From Saprospiraceae bacterium (lineage in GTDB: Bacteria > Bacteroidota > Bacteroidia > Chitinophagales > Saprospiraceae), in the NCBI GenBank assembly GCA_016787575.1, contig JAEUUO010000007.1:124001-188000 (forward strand): 64,000 nt of DNA, in the 5' to 3' direction. The translations under genes and the position numbers were made by a program. This document shows positions 25,965 to 34,509 of this stretch, piece by piece. The notes below the pieces were generated by a model. The model did not search any database. It was not told the DNA's origin and saw only the letters and a list, made by a program, of their open reading frames with translations. Within the stretch, counting starts at the first letter, position 1. Each line of letters begins with the position of its first letter.

Positions 25965-26918
25965 TTACGAATTTTCTGAAAGGCGAATCAATTGATGATC
26001 CATCACTACAGAAAATACTCGCAGCAAATTATGGTCATATTCACAAATAAATATATTTTGGTCATTTGATGAATACGCGAGAAGTTGTTGAATTTCAGGA
26101 ATGGTATTGGTTATTCGAATCATTTGACCGGTTTTACCTGCCAAATACCAAACATCCAAATGCTTTATCAGTTTTATTTCACTTAGAATAAAACAAAGTT
26201 GTTTAAGAAGTGGGTTGACAGACAATCGTTCACTGTAACTATCCAAAGCAGATTCAATAGTTTGTGTTTTTAAAATAAGTTCAGAACCGATGCTGATGTT
26301 TTCTGTTTGAATGTCTTTAATTCGCTGAGGCGTAGTAGAAGGGTAAAACTGAACGGCACTTTTGTAAATGACTCCAGATTTAAATTGTTTGGTTGGGGCA
26401 AACCGATTGAATTGAAATTCTAAAAACAAAACACAGGATTTGCAATTTAAACCAAAAAACCAATTTCGCTTAATTAACAATTTCTCCTCCTTTTCTAAGA
26501 CAGTCCCAAGAAAACACCAATCATCTGTATAAAATGCAATTTCCGAAAATCCTGCTTTTGTAAAAGGGATACCACAAAAACTTAGTAAGTCCTCTTTTTC
26601 TGTTTCACTCAAAGCTTCCAATCTTTTAAATGATCTTACTACTAAATAAAATTCACCAAGTTGTTGCATTGCAAATTCCATCCAATTGTCACGCTTTTCA
26701 ATGCGTTCCGGAATTATTCGCAATTTTCTTGCAATTCCAGGCGCTCCCCAATCAACCATTCGACTGGCAATCTCGTCGAGTTTGGTCGGATCATTTTGTA
26801 ATTGAGAAATTCCTGAAATCAATAATTCATCCAACCAATTGTTAAATAGAGTAATTGCTTCCAGTAGCTTTTGCTCCTTTTGAAAATTGAGCCTTTTAAA
26901 ATAAAGGGCTTCAGCCAT
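25965..26918 (-). CDS. SWIM-associated core-like protein without a SWIM zinc finger
   Basis: I start at the ATG at 26918 (MAEALYFKRL); a TTG two codons upstream is also open. The 317-residue product has no signal peptide or membrane span. Two stretches recall the region that follows the zinc finger in SWIM proteins of MoxR/vWA/SWIM systems: LFNNWLDELLISGISQL with ASRMVDWGAPGIARKLR (about 24-70), and DDWCFLGTVL with IKRNWFFG and AVQFYPSTTPQRI (about 130-215). No CxCx(n)CxH SWIM finger is present, and no MoxR, vWA or DUF5691/5682 gene is nearby. It follows rnc by 14 bp and is probably in the acpP-fabF-rnc transcript. The family link is from memory of motifs; function is unknown. Confidence 0.55.
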   Translation of the reverse strand: MAEALYFKRLNFQKEQKLLEAITLFNNWLDELLISGISQLQNDPTKLDEIASRMVDWGAPGIARKLRIIPERIEKRDNWMEFAMQQLGEFYLVVRSFKRLEALSETEKEDLLSFCGIPFTKAGFSEIAFYTDDWCFLGTVLEKEEKLLIKRNWFFGLNCKSCVLFLEFQFNRFAPTKQFKSGVIYKSAVQFYPSTTPQRIKDIQTENISIGSELILKTQTIESALDSYSERLSVNPLLKQLCFILSEIKLIKHLDVWYLAGKTGQMIRITNTIPEIQQLLAYSSNDQNIFICEYDHNLLRVFSVVMDHQLIRLSENS

Positions 26919-26932
26919 ATACAAAAATCGCT

Positions 26933-27697
26933 TTAATCTTTATCCGAATCCTCTTTAACACCGAGATGTTGGATGGCTAATTCTGATGCAAACTGCTCGG
27001 CACTTTTTTTATTGTAGTCTTCTGCTGAGGATATTTCCTGGCCATCAATATAAACGCCCACTTTAAATCGATCTCTCTTATCCACTTTGTATTTACTCAA
27101 TACTTTAAAATCGATTTCTCTCGAATGTTTTTGGCACCATTCAAGCAACTGGCTTTTGTAATTATCGTCAAATTCCTCCAGTTGATCCATGTTGATAAAT
27201 TTCTTCAAAATGGCACTCAGTATGAAGTGTTTTGTAAATTCAAAACCACGTTCGATATAGATGGCACCAACTAAAGCTTCCAGTGCATTTCCCAGCATAG
27301 ATTGCGAGATGGCCGTTTGATTGAACTCCATCATTAAATGATCCAATCCCATTTGTTCAGCGATGTAATTAAGCATTTTTCGCTTAACAATTTTTGAACG
27401 CATTTTAGTAAGAAATCCTTCATTAGCAGAAGGGTATTTTTTAAATAAATACTCCCCCACTACAAAACTCAATAAAGCATCTCCCAGATATTCAAGGCGT
27501 TCATTGGATTGATAGAGGCCATTGGTATCATTTGGAAAATTATTGAGTGTAGATTTATGATAAAAAGCTAGTTTAAATATATAGATGTTGGAAGGGGTAA
27601 ATCCAATTAAATGATGCAGTCGTTCTGCAAAATGTTTATCCTTAGAGAAAAACTTGTGATTGGTCTTTTTATAAAACTTAACTAGAAATCCTAACAT
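26933..27697 (-). CDS. rnc: Ribonuclease III
   Basis: This 254-residue double-strand RNA endonuclease processes rRNA precursors and structured RNAs. The RNase III signature is NERLEYLGD (about 65-73), and the second acidic cluster is in GNALEALVGAIYIERG (about 125-140). A C-terminal double-strand RNA binding domain runs from about 175 (YKSQLLEWCQKH, KVGVYIDGQE, SAEQFASELAIQHL). Its first 7 bp overlap the end of fabF, so translation is coupled. The fabF-rnc pairing is common in bacteria. Confidence 0.95.
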   Translation of the reverse strand: MLGFLVKFYKKTNHKFFSKDKHFAERLHHLIGFTPSNIYIFKLAFYHKSTLNNFPNDTNGLYQSNERLEYLGDALLSFVVGEYLFKKYPSANEGFLTKMRSKIVKRKMLNYIAEQMGLDHLMMEFNQTAISQSMLGNALEALVGAIYIERGFEFTKHFILSAILKKFINMDQLEEFDDNYKSQLLEWCQKHSREIDFKVLSKYKVDKRDRFKVGVYIDGQEISSAEDYNKKSAEQFASELAIQHLGVKEDSDKD

Positions 27698-28932
27698 CTT
27701 TTAAAAATCACTGAACTGTTATGCCCTCCGAATCCAAAGGTATTACTTAAAAAAGCATTTACCTTCCGATTTTGAGCTTCATTAAAAGTAAAATTTAGTT
27801 TAGGATCCAAATCTGGATCATCAGTAAAGTGATTAATGGTAGGTGGTATAAAATCATGTTGGATAGCCATAATTCCAGTTATAACCTCAATTACACCTGC
27901 TGCACCCAGAAGGTGGCCGGTCATAGATTTAGTCGAACTGATATTTATCCGATAGGCATCTTCTCCAAAAACATTTACAATTGCTTTTGCTTCAGCTATA
28001 TCGCCCAATGGCGTTGAGGTACCATGGGTATTTATATAATCTATTTGAGATGTTGTTAAACCTGATTCTTTTAAAGCAAGACGCATGGCTGTGCTTGCTC
28101 CCAATCCTTCAGGATGTGGTGCAGTTATATGAAACGCATCTGCAGTGGCTCCTGAGCCAACCATTTCCGCATAAATTTTAGCACCCCGTTTTTTTGCTGA
28201 TTCATATTCTTCTAATACCAATGAACCGGCACCTTCGCCCAGGACAAATCCATCCCGATCCTTATCGTAGGGTCTGGATGCAGTCATAAAATCATCGTTG
28301 CGCTCTGAAAGCGCTTTCATGGATGAAAATCCCCCTACTCCAGCACGCGTTATAGCAGCTTCAGAGCCTCCGGTGATCATCAAGTCAGCTTTATTCAATC
28401 GGATGTAATCAAATGCATTTGAGATGGCATGTGCCGAAGAAGCACAAGCTGAAACAGTTCCGTAATTAATGCCCATCAAGCCATATTTTATAGAAATATG
28501 ACCAGGTGCTATATCGGAAATAAGTTTAGGTATTAGAAAAGGACTGTAACGGGGAGGGCCCGTAGCTAAAGCAGCTTCAGAAATATCATGTTCTAGCGTG
28601 TTAAACCCACCGATTCCGGAACCCCAAATTACACCAAAGCGCGCCAAATCCACTTGATCCAGTTGCACACCGGAATCTTTCATTGCTTCCTCGGCTACTA
28701 TCAAGGCATACTGAGAAAATGGGTCAATTTTTCTGGCTTCTTTCTTATCTAGGTAATTGTCGACATTAAAGTCCTTGAGCTGACAGGCAAATCGAGTACG
28801 AAATAAACTTGCATCAAAATAACTAATTGGACATGCTCCGCTCATTCCTGCCTGTAAACCAGCAAGAAAAGCATTCTGACCAATGCCAATAGGCGTTAAT
28901 GCGCCGATTCCGGTAACTACGACCCGTCTCAT
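27691..28932 (-). CDS. fabF: Beta-ketoacyl-ACP synthase II
   Basis: This 413-residue condensing enzyme elongates acyl-ACP with malonyl-ACP in fatty-acid synthesis. The Cys-His-His triad is visible: C163 in VSACASSAHAI, a His in NTHGTSTPLGD (about 300) and a His in MTGHLLGAAG (about 340). The N-terminus RRVVVTGIGALTPIG and the C-terminal FGFGGHNSS are typical of FabF. It lies 70 bp downstream of acpP and overlaps rnc by 7 bp, forming an acpP-fabF-rnc operon. FabB is excluded by the overall FabF-type motifs and context. Confidence 0.96.
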   Translation of the reverse strand: MRRVVVTGIGALTPIGIGQNAFLAGLQAGMSGACPISYFDASLFRTRFACQLKDFNVDNYLDKKEARKIDPFSQYALIVAEEAMKDSGVQLDQVDLARFGVIWGSGIGGFNTLEHDISEAALATGPPRYSPFLIPKLISDIAPGHISIKYGLMGINYGTVSACASSAHAISNAFDYIRLNKADLMITGGSEAAITRAGVGGFSSMKALSERNDDFMTASRPYDKDRDGFVLGEGAGSLVLEEYESAKKRGAKIYAEMVGSGATADAFHITAPHPEGLGASTAMRLALKESGLTTSQIDYINTHGTSTPLGDIAEAKAIVNVFGEDAYRINISSTKSMTGHLLGAAGVIEVITGIMAIQHDFIPPTINHFTDDPDLDPKLNFTFNEAQNRKVNAFLSNTFGFGGHNSSVIFKRC

Positions 28933-29002
28933 TCGCTAATTATTGTTCAAATGCCTTTGAAACATTCAAAAGGCATGCTAAAATAACAAATTATTAAATT
29001 GA

Positions 29003-29239
29003 TTATTTACAGTTAGCCTCAAGGTAGGCAATAGCTTGCCCTACAGTTTGGATTTTTTCAGCTTGATCGTCTGGAATGGATGTATCAAACTCTTTCTCGA
29101 ATTCCATGATAAGTTCCACAGTATCAAGGGAGTCTGCACCTAAATCATTTACAAAACTCGCTTCGATGGTGACTTCAGCCTCATCTACAGCCAGTTTGTC
29201 TACGATAATTTTTTTAACTCTTTCAGCAATTGTTGACAT
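29003..29239 (-). CDS. acpP: Acyl carrier protein
   Basis: This 78-residue acidic protein carries growing fatty acyl chains on a phosphopantetheine arm attached to S37 in [14 protein letters not shown]. Length and the four-helix pattern are standard. It is the first gene of the acpP-fabF-rnc operon; the promoter must lie in the 153-bp region shared with divergent pyk. Confidence 0.97.
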   Translation of the reverse strand: MSTIAERVKKIIVDKLAVDEAEVTIEASFVNDLGADSLDTVELIMEFEKEFDTSIPDDQAEKIQTVGQAIAYLEANCK

Positions 29240-29392
29240 GATATTTTAGATTTTTTTATAATCAAGGCGCAAATTAAGGGATTCATCAAAGGATTACCAA
29301 AATAATTTTCGCTTTTTTTAAAGACCTTAGCCCTGTTTTACATTGTAAACCAAAGTTTTGCTAAATAATTCCCTAAATCTCATAATTAATTT

Positions 29393-30817
29393 ATGATTCA
29401 CCACAATACTAAAATTGTTGCCACAGTCGGACCGGCATCGGCATCCTATGACCAGCTTCTAGCCCTTACTTTAGAAGGTGTAGCTGTTTTTCGGCTAAAC
29501 TTTTCGCACGGTTCGTATGAGGACCATGAACAAGTTATTAATCACATTCACGCCATCAATGAGAAATTTGATGCCCATGTGGGAATTTTATGCGATTTAC
29601 AAGGCCCCAAGTTAAGAATCGGATCTATCCAGGACAACAGTATGGAAGTTTTACCAGGAGATATACTGACTTTTGTCAATCATCCTTGTATCGGCACAAA
29701 AGAACAAATTTACATGAGTTACGAAAACTTTGCCCGGGATGTTAAAAAAGGTGAAACCATCTTAATAGACGACGGAAAATTAGTTTTTGAAGTACTGACA
29801 AGCAATGGAATTGATAAAGTTCAACTCAAATGTTTATTTGGCGGTATCCTATCGTCCAATAAAGGGGTAAATCTTCCCGAAACTGAAGTATCACTGCCCT
29901 CATTGACAGAAAAAGATCTCAAAGACCTGCAATTTATTCTAAACCATAAAGTTAATTGGATAGCACTTTCATTTGTCCGCAAAGCCCAGGATATTGAAGA
30001 ATTAATTCAATTGGTAGAAAAAGCGAATCATCCGGCCAAAGTCATTGCCAAAATTGAAAAACCAGAAGCCATTAAAAATTTAGATGCAATAATTAAAATA
30101 AGCAATGGCATCATGATTGCCCGAGGTGATCTGGGCGTTGAATTCCCAATTGAAAAATTACCCACTATTCAAAAACTAATTATTACCAAATGCATTCAAA
30201 GAGCACGTCCGGTTATTGTAGCTACCCAACTGATGGACAGCATGATCAACAACCCAAGCCCTACCCGAGCTGAAGTTACGGATGTAGCCAATGCCGTTCT
30301 TGATGGTACAGATGCTGTCATGCTGTCTGCAGAAACTTCCGTTGGCAAACACCCGGTTAAAGTTGTCACTGCCATGAATAAGATTATTTTTGAAGCGGAA
30401 CGGCATTATGCTATTTTAACCAAAAGGCCACGCCCTTCTGATAAATCATCGACATTTTTATCGGACGTTGTTTGTTTTAATGCTGCTAAAACAGCAGAAG
30501 ATATTAAAGCACAAGCTATTATTGGCCTTACTATATCTGGATATACAGCTTTTAAAACTTCTTCTTACCGGACCCATTGCCCAATTTACATTTTTACCAG
30601 TGCAGCTCACATGTTGGGTACTTTAAACCTGGTTTGGGGCGTTCGATGTTATTATTATGATAAAATGAGTTCGACCGATGAAACCATTGAAGATTTGATT
30701 GAAATTTTAAAGAAAGATAATAAACTGAAAGCCGGAGATCTCGTTGTTAATACCGGAAGCATGCCCATTCATAAAAAATTGCGGACCAACATGCTTAAGG
30801 TTACAGAAGTAGAATAA
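29393..30817 (+). CDS. pyk: Pyruvate kinase
   Basis: This 474-residue enzyme transfers phosphate from phosphoenolpyruvate to ADP in glycolysis. Visible motifs are TKIVATVGPAS at the N-terminus, RLNFSHGSYEDH, CDLQGPKLRIG, the catalytic region VIAKIEKPEAIKN, IMIARGDLGVE and TQLMDSM with RAEVTDVANAVLDGTDAVMLSAETSVGKHP. The C-terminal domain is the shorter type. It is divergent from acpP and followed after 22 bp by the TPR gene, so it may lead that operon. Confidence 0.97.
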   Translation: MIHHNTKIVATVGPASASYDQLLALTLEGVAVFRLNFSHGSYEDHEQVINHIHAINEKFDAHVGILCDLQGPKLRIGSIQDNSMEVLPGDILTFVNHPCIGTKEQIYMSYENFARDVKKGETILIDDGKLVFEVLTSNGIDKVQLKCLFGGILSSNKGVNLPETEVSLPSLTEKDLKDLQFILNHKVNWIALSFVRKAQDIEELIQLVEKANHPAKVIAKIEKPEAIKNLDAIIKISNGIMIARGDLGVEFPIEKLPTIQKLIITKCIQRARPVIVATQLMDSMINNPSPTRAEVTDVANAVLDGTDAVMLSAETSVGKHPVKVVTAMNKIIFEAERHYAILTKRPRPSDKSSTFLSDVVCFNAAKTAEDIKAQAIIGLTISGYTAFKTSSYRTHCPIYIFTSAAHMLGTLNLVWGVRCYYYDKMSSTDETIEDLIEILKKDNKLKAGDLVVNTGSMPIHKKLRTNMLKVTEVE

Positions 30818-30839
30818 TTTTAGCCGTTTTGTAAATACC

Positions 30840-32474
30840 ATGCATAGATTATATCATTCATTATTGATCAGCATCCTTTTCTCAGGTTCTGTGCTTTGTC
30901 AGGAAGCAGAAAAAAATCTGCAAAATCAAAGTACCTTAATTGATGCACTTAAAGAAGAGCAAATTGGAAATAGGCAAAAAGCCATTGAGCTTTTTATTAA
31001 ACTAAAATATGCCCCCGAAACCAAAGGTGTAAGCAATTACTATTTGGCTCGTATTTATCGCGAACAAGGTAAACACGACGAAGCTATGAGTGCAATTGAA
31101 GAAAGTATTTTATCCGAACCTCAAAATAAATGGTATTTGATATTGAAAGCAAATTTGGCTGAAGACTACGGACAATTTCAAATCATTGCTCAGGTATATC
31201 AAAAATTGAGTCAACTGGAACCAGACAATTATACTTATTACGATAATGCAGCTTTAAATTATCTCAAAGCAGAGGAATTAGAAAATGCATTGGTTGTATT
31301 GAATGCTGCGCAATTAAATTTTGGAATTCTTCCACCAATTTGTATTAAAAAATCAAAAATTTTAGTACTCCAAAAAAAATCAAAAAAAGCCTTGAGCATC
31401 TTGGAAGAATGCTTGGAAAAATACCCCGGGCATTCTGAATTAATTGAAGAAATTCTAACAATTGCCAAAGATGAAAACAACAGCATTTTATTGAATAAAT
31501 ACGGACCAAAGATTTCAAATTCTGAAAATCAAAACCAACAAAGCAATCAAGATCAAAATAATTTAATTCTAGATCCCAATGTTTCGATGGATACAAAAAT
31601 TAAAACGATCATCCAGACTTTGACTGATTGTATAAAAAATTCCAATTCACAAGGGATTCAAGCCTTGATTCCGTTTACCAATGAATTGATAAAACAAGAC
31701 CCTGAAAATCCAAAACCATTTGCATTGATGGCAGATTTGTATTTTCAATTGGATGATTTGATGCATGCTTGCCGATATTATACCAAAACTGTTGCATTAG
31801 GCGCTGTGCCCTATTCTGTTTGGGATAATTTATTAAATTGCTTAATGACACTCAATCATTGGAATGCCCTTTTTTATTATTCCAATTTGTGTATGGAGGA
31901 TTATCCGGCGCAAAGCTTTCCAAATTATACAAAGCTCTTGGCATCCTCTCAATTAAAAAAAGTTGATTTCTCTGAAACTGAACTTAAATCATTGTTACTA
32001 AAATCAAAAAATAACCCACTTAGAAATACCAACACGCTTATCCTAGCTGCTCGTTTGTATAAAATGAATCAAATGCTTGCAGCATCTGATACTGCCTGGC
32101 AACAAGCTTTGCGCTCCAATTTTAATGAACTTGCTTTAATGGAATACTCCTTGGATCAATCTGCAATCAATGGGTCTGTAACTGATGGCACAATAACAAG
32201 CTTATTAAAATCTGGTCAGTTGAATGATGCAGTTAAATTTTTTAAGATTGCTAAAATTTATTACAATCGAAAAGATTTTACGAAAGCTCGTACCTACTTG
32301 GAGGAGGCTCTTAAATTTCCAATTTCAAAAAATAAAGAAAGCTATTTGCTGGCTGCATCCATTTACGATGCCTTGGGTGATAAACAACAAGCAAGTCTTT
32401 CGTTGGTTACTGCCAACGAATACTCCGAAGAAAGCATGGATTATCCATTTATGCTTCAAAGTAAAGAGAAATGA
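30840..32474 (+). CDS. Tetratricopeptide-repeat protein, likely periplasmic
   Basis: This 544-residue protein has a signal peptide (about 1-21, ending VLCQ) and many TPR-like helix pairs, for example NYYLARIYREQGKHDEAMSA, NAALNYLKAEELENALVV and AKIYYNRKDFTKARTYLEEAL. It has no enzyme motif and probably scaffolds protein contacts in the periplasm or at the outer membrane. Its stop codon overlaps the next start (ATGA), and the order TPR-DUF4292-EnvC/M23 recurs in Bacteroidota, which suggests a shared envelope role. Confidence 0.85.
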   Translation: MHRLYHSLLISILFSGSVLCQEAEKNLQNQSTLIDALKEEQIGNRQKAIELFIKLKYAPETKGVSNYYLARIYREQGKHDEAMSAIEESILSEPQNKWYLILKANLAEDYGQFQIIAQVYQKLSQLEPDNYTYYDNAALNYLKAEELENALVVLNAAQLNFGILPPICIKKSKILVLQKKSKKALSILEECLEKYPGHSELIEEILTIAKDENNSILLNKYGPKISNSENQNQQSNQDQNNLILDPNVSMDTKIKTIIQTLTDCIKNSNSQGIQALIPFTNELIKQDPENPKPFALMADLYFQLDDLMHACRYYTKTVALGAVPYSVWDNLLNCLMTLNHWNALFYYSNLCMEDYPAQSFPNYTKLLASSQLKKVDFSETELKSLLLKSKNNPLRNTNTLILAARLYKMNQMLAASDTAWQQALRSNFNELALMEYSLDQSAINGSVTDGTITSLLKSGQLNDAVKFFKIAKIYYNRKDFTKARTYLEEALKFPISKNKESYLLAASIYDALGDKQQASLSLVTANEYSEESMDYPFMLQSKEK

Positions 32475-33241
32475 ATTGTTCTTTTAAAAGTATAATTCTT
32501 CTGGGTTTGCTCTTTATCGGGTGTCATACTGCAAAAAAACAAGTTCCACCGGATCACACTACAATTCCAAAACACCTCGACTCATGCAATCTGGAATGTC
32601 TTTTCAATAAAATAAATGCGAATCAGGATTTACACCAATTTACTGCCAAAGGAACTATCAAATATGCCTTTGCTGATGAACATCAGGATGCTCGCATAAC
32701 GCTTTATGGCATTAAGGACAGTCTGTGTTTAATATCTTTGAAAAAATTAGGAATTGAAGCATTTAGAATCATGCTATTGCCTTCACGCATAATCGTATTG
32801 GATCGGTTGAATCAGGAATTTTCAATTCTGAATTATACTGAGCTGCAAAATCAGCACCAATTAGAAATTCAATTTGACTGGTTGCAAAAATTGTTGAGTA
32901 GCGCATGCTTTTTTATTAAGGATTTATCTTATTTTTTAACTGATTCAACTTCGAAATTTACAATTAACGGAATTTCCAAAGATTATAAACTTGCTTGTAA
33001 TTTATCCAATCCAGATAAACTGTGCGAAGAATTTAGATTAGAAAATGAGAAACATACTATTTATATACAAGCAAAAGATTATTTAAAAATTGAAAACAGG
33101 TCCATTCCATCAAAATTTCAAATAGAATTTCAATCTATCGATCATCCTGTCTTAACCTTGGATTTAGTTTGGGATGAAATAAGTCTGGTACCAATCCAGC
33201 AAATAAAATTTAATATTCCCGATTACTATAAAAAGAGATGA
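32471..33241 (+). CDS. DUF4292 family lipoprotein
   Basis: This 256-residue protein has a lipobox (LLFIGC, Cys about 16) and matches DUF4292, a LolA/LolB-like Bacteroidota lipoprotein family: FTAKGTIKYAF, LYGIKDSLCLISLKKLGIEAFRIML, IVLDRLNQEF and a C-terminal beta-rich half. The fold suggests handling of lipids or lipoproteins, but the function is not established. It overlaps by 4 bp with both neighbours (ATGA junctions), so the three genes are translated as a coupled set. Confidence 0.82.
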   Translation: MNCSFKSIILLGLLFIGCHTAKKQVPPDHTTIPKHLDSCNLECLFNKINANQDLHQFTAKGTIKYAFADEHQDARITLYGIKDSLCLISLKKLGIEAFRIMLLPSRIIVLDRLNQEFSILNYTELQNQHQLEIQFDWLQKLLSSACFFIKDLSYFLTDSTSKFTINGISKDYKLACNLSNPDKLCEEFRLENEKHTIYIQAKDYLKIENRSIPSKFQIEFQSIDHPVLTLDLVWDEISLVPIQQIKFNIPDYYKKR

Positions 33242-34455
33242 ACGCAATCCCCTTAAAATCTATCCTTTCAATTAGCCGCTTACTCTTAACTCAATTGAGT
33301 ACTATCAACAAAGCATTTTGCGCTCTGCTTATGCTATTTGGTTTTGTTTTATGGCAGCATCATTTGTACTGCCAATCCAATTTAACAAATAAATCAAAGG
33401 ATAGTCAGATTAAGGAGATTCAACAAGCAATTGATCAGACGGATCTTTTAATCAAACAAAATAAGTCAGAAAAAAATCAACTTCTCAAAAATCTCGAATT
33501 GTATCGCAGTCAGATTTCTTATCGAACTGAATTACAAACTGCTCTTCATGCAGAATTGACAGCTACCCAAAGTCAATTGATAAATTTACAGGAACAAAAC
33601 AAAACCAATATTATAAAACTTCAGCGTTTCAAGGAACAATATGCGGTTTTAGTAAAAAACAAACTCATTCACAGGATGACTTACAATCCTGTGCTAACCT
33701 TGTTGCATCCTGAAGATTTGGATGCTAAAGTTTTAAAATGGTATTTGTTGGAAAAACTTGAAAAACAACGATTGCAAACGCTTGATTCTTTAAGATCTTG
33801 GAATTTGGTTTATACCAAAAACTACCAAATACTTAAAAAGGAATTATACACTCAGGATTCACTATTGAAACACATTCAAGTTGAAGAGCAGTATTTGAAA
33901 CAAGATGTAACAAGTTCTGCAAATCTTATAAAGGAACTGGAAGGTAAAGAAGCCAATTTGAATGCAACCCTCACTAACTATAAAAGAAAAAAAGAGGAGT
34001 TGAATAAATGGATCGAAGCAAGTGTTCATGAGTTGGTAAAATCTAAAACACCTTCGGCTAAAGTAAATCAGCTCAAACGCATGCAATTCCCCATGCAATC
34101 TCCTACGATTATTTCGAGATTTGGAAAAAATATGGAATCAGGAAATAAAAATCTGGTTATCCGAAATAATGGCATTGACCTTCAATCAAGCAATCCTTTT
34201 GTAAGTGCTGCGAATCCGGCAGAAGTTGTACAAATACGCAAAATGCCAAACCAAATGTATTTATTGATCACAAAATCTGATGATAATTACATCGTATATT
34301 CCAATTTAAGTTCGGTGTTACTCCGTAATGGTGAGTACATAGATCGCGGTACCAATATTGGTAAAGCCGCTAAAAACGAACAGGGATATTATGAATTGCA
34401 TTTTGAAACATGGCAAGGAAAGGTACCGGAAAACCCTATGAAATTTTTGAAATAA
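33238..34455 (+). CDS. EnvC-like murein hydrolase activator with degenerate LytM/M23 domain
   Basis: This 405-residue protein has an N-terminal hydrophobic segment (about 22-42), long coiled coils (about 50-150 and 175-265) and a C-terminal M23/LytM domain (about 285-405). In active M23 enzymes the zinc ligands lie in HxGxD, (Y/A)xH and LHFE; here the first is NNGID (His replaced by Asn), the second is VYSNLS (His replaced) and only YELHFETW is intact. Such a domain cannot bind zinc normally, as in EnvC, which activates amidases rather than cutting peptidoglycan. It is the last gene of the operon, ended by the terminator at 34457-34491. Confidence 0.85.
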   Translation: MNAIPLKSILSISRLLLTQLSTINKAFCALLMLFGFVLWQHHLYCQSNLTNKSKDSQIKEIQQAIDQTDLLIKQNKSEKNQLLKNLELYRSQISYRTELQTALHAELTATQSQLINLQEQNKTNIIKLQRFKEQYAVLVKNKLIHRMTYNPVLTLLHPEDLDAKVLKWYLLEKLEKQRLQTLDSLRSWNLVYTKNYQILKKELYTQDSLLKHIQVEEQYLKQDVTSSANLIKELEGKEANLNATLTNYKRKKEELNKWIEASVHELVKSKTPSAKVNQLKRMQFPMQSPTIISRFGKNMESGNKNLVIRNNGIDLQSSNPFVSAANPAEVVQIRKMPNQMYLLITKSDDNYIVYSNLSSVLLRNGEYIDRGTNIGKAAKNEQGYYELHFETWQGKVPENPMKFLK

Positions 34456-34456
34456 T

Positions 34457-34491
34457 AAAAAAGCCATCCCGAAATCTGGGATGGCTTTTTT
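34457..34491. terminator. Bidirectional terminator between EnvC-like and Omp28-like genes
   Basis: A 14-bp perfect stem (arms 34457-34470 and 34478-34491, core GCCATCCC/GGGATGGC) with a 7-nt loop is flanked by A6 and T6, so it works in both directions for the converging genes. Confidence 0.93.
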
Positions 34492-34509
34492 ATTATTTGA
34501 ATTTAATTA

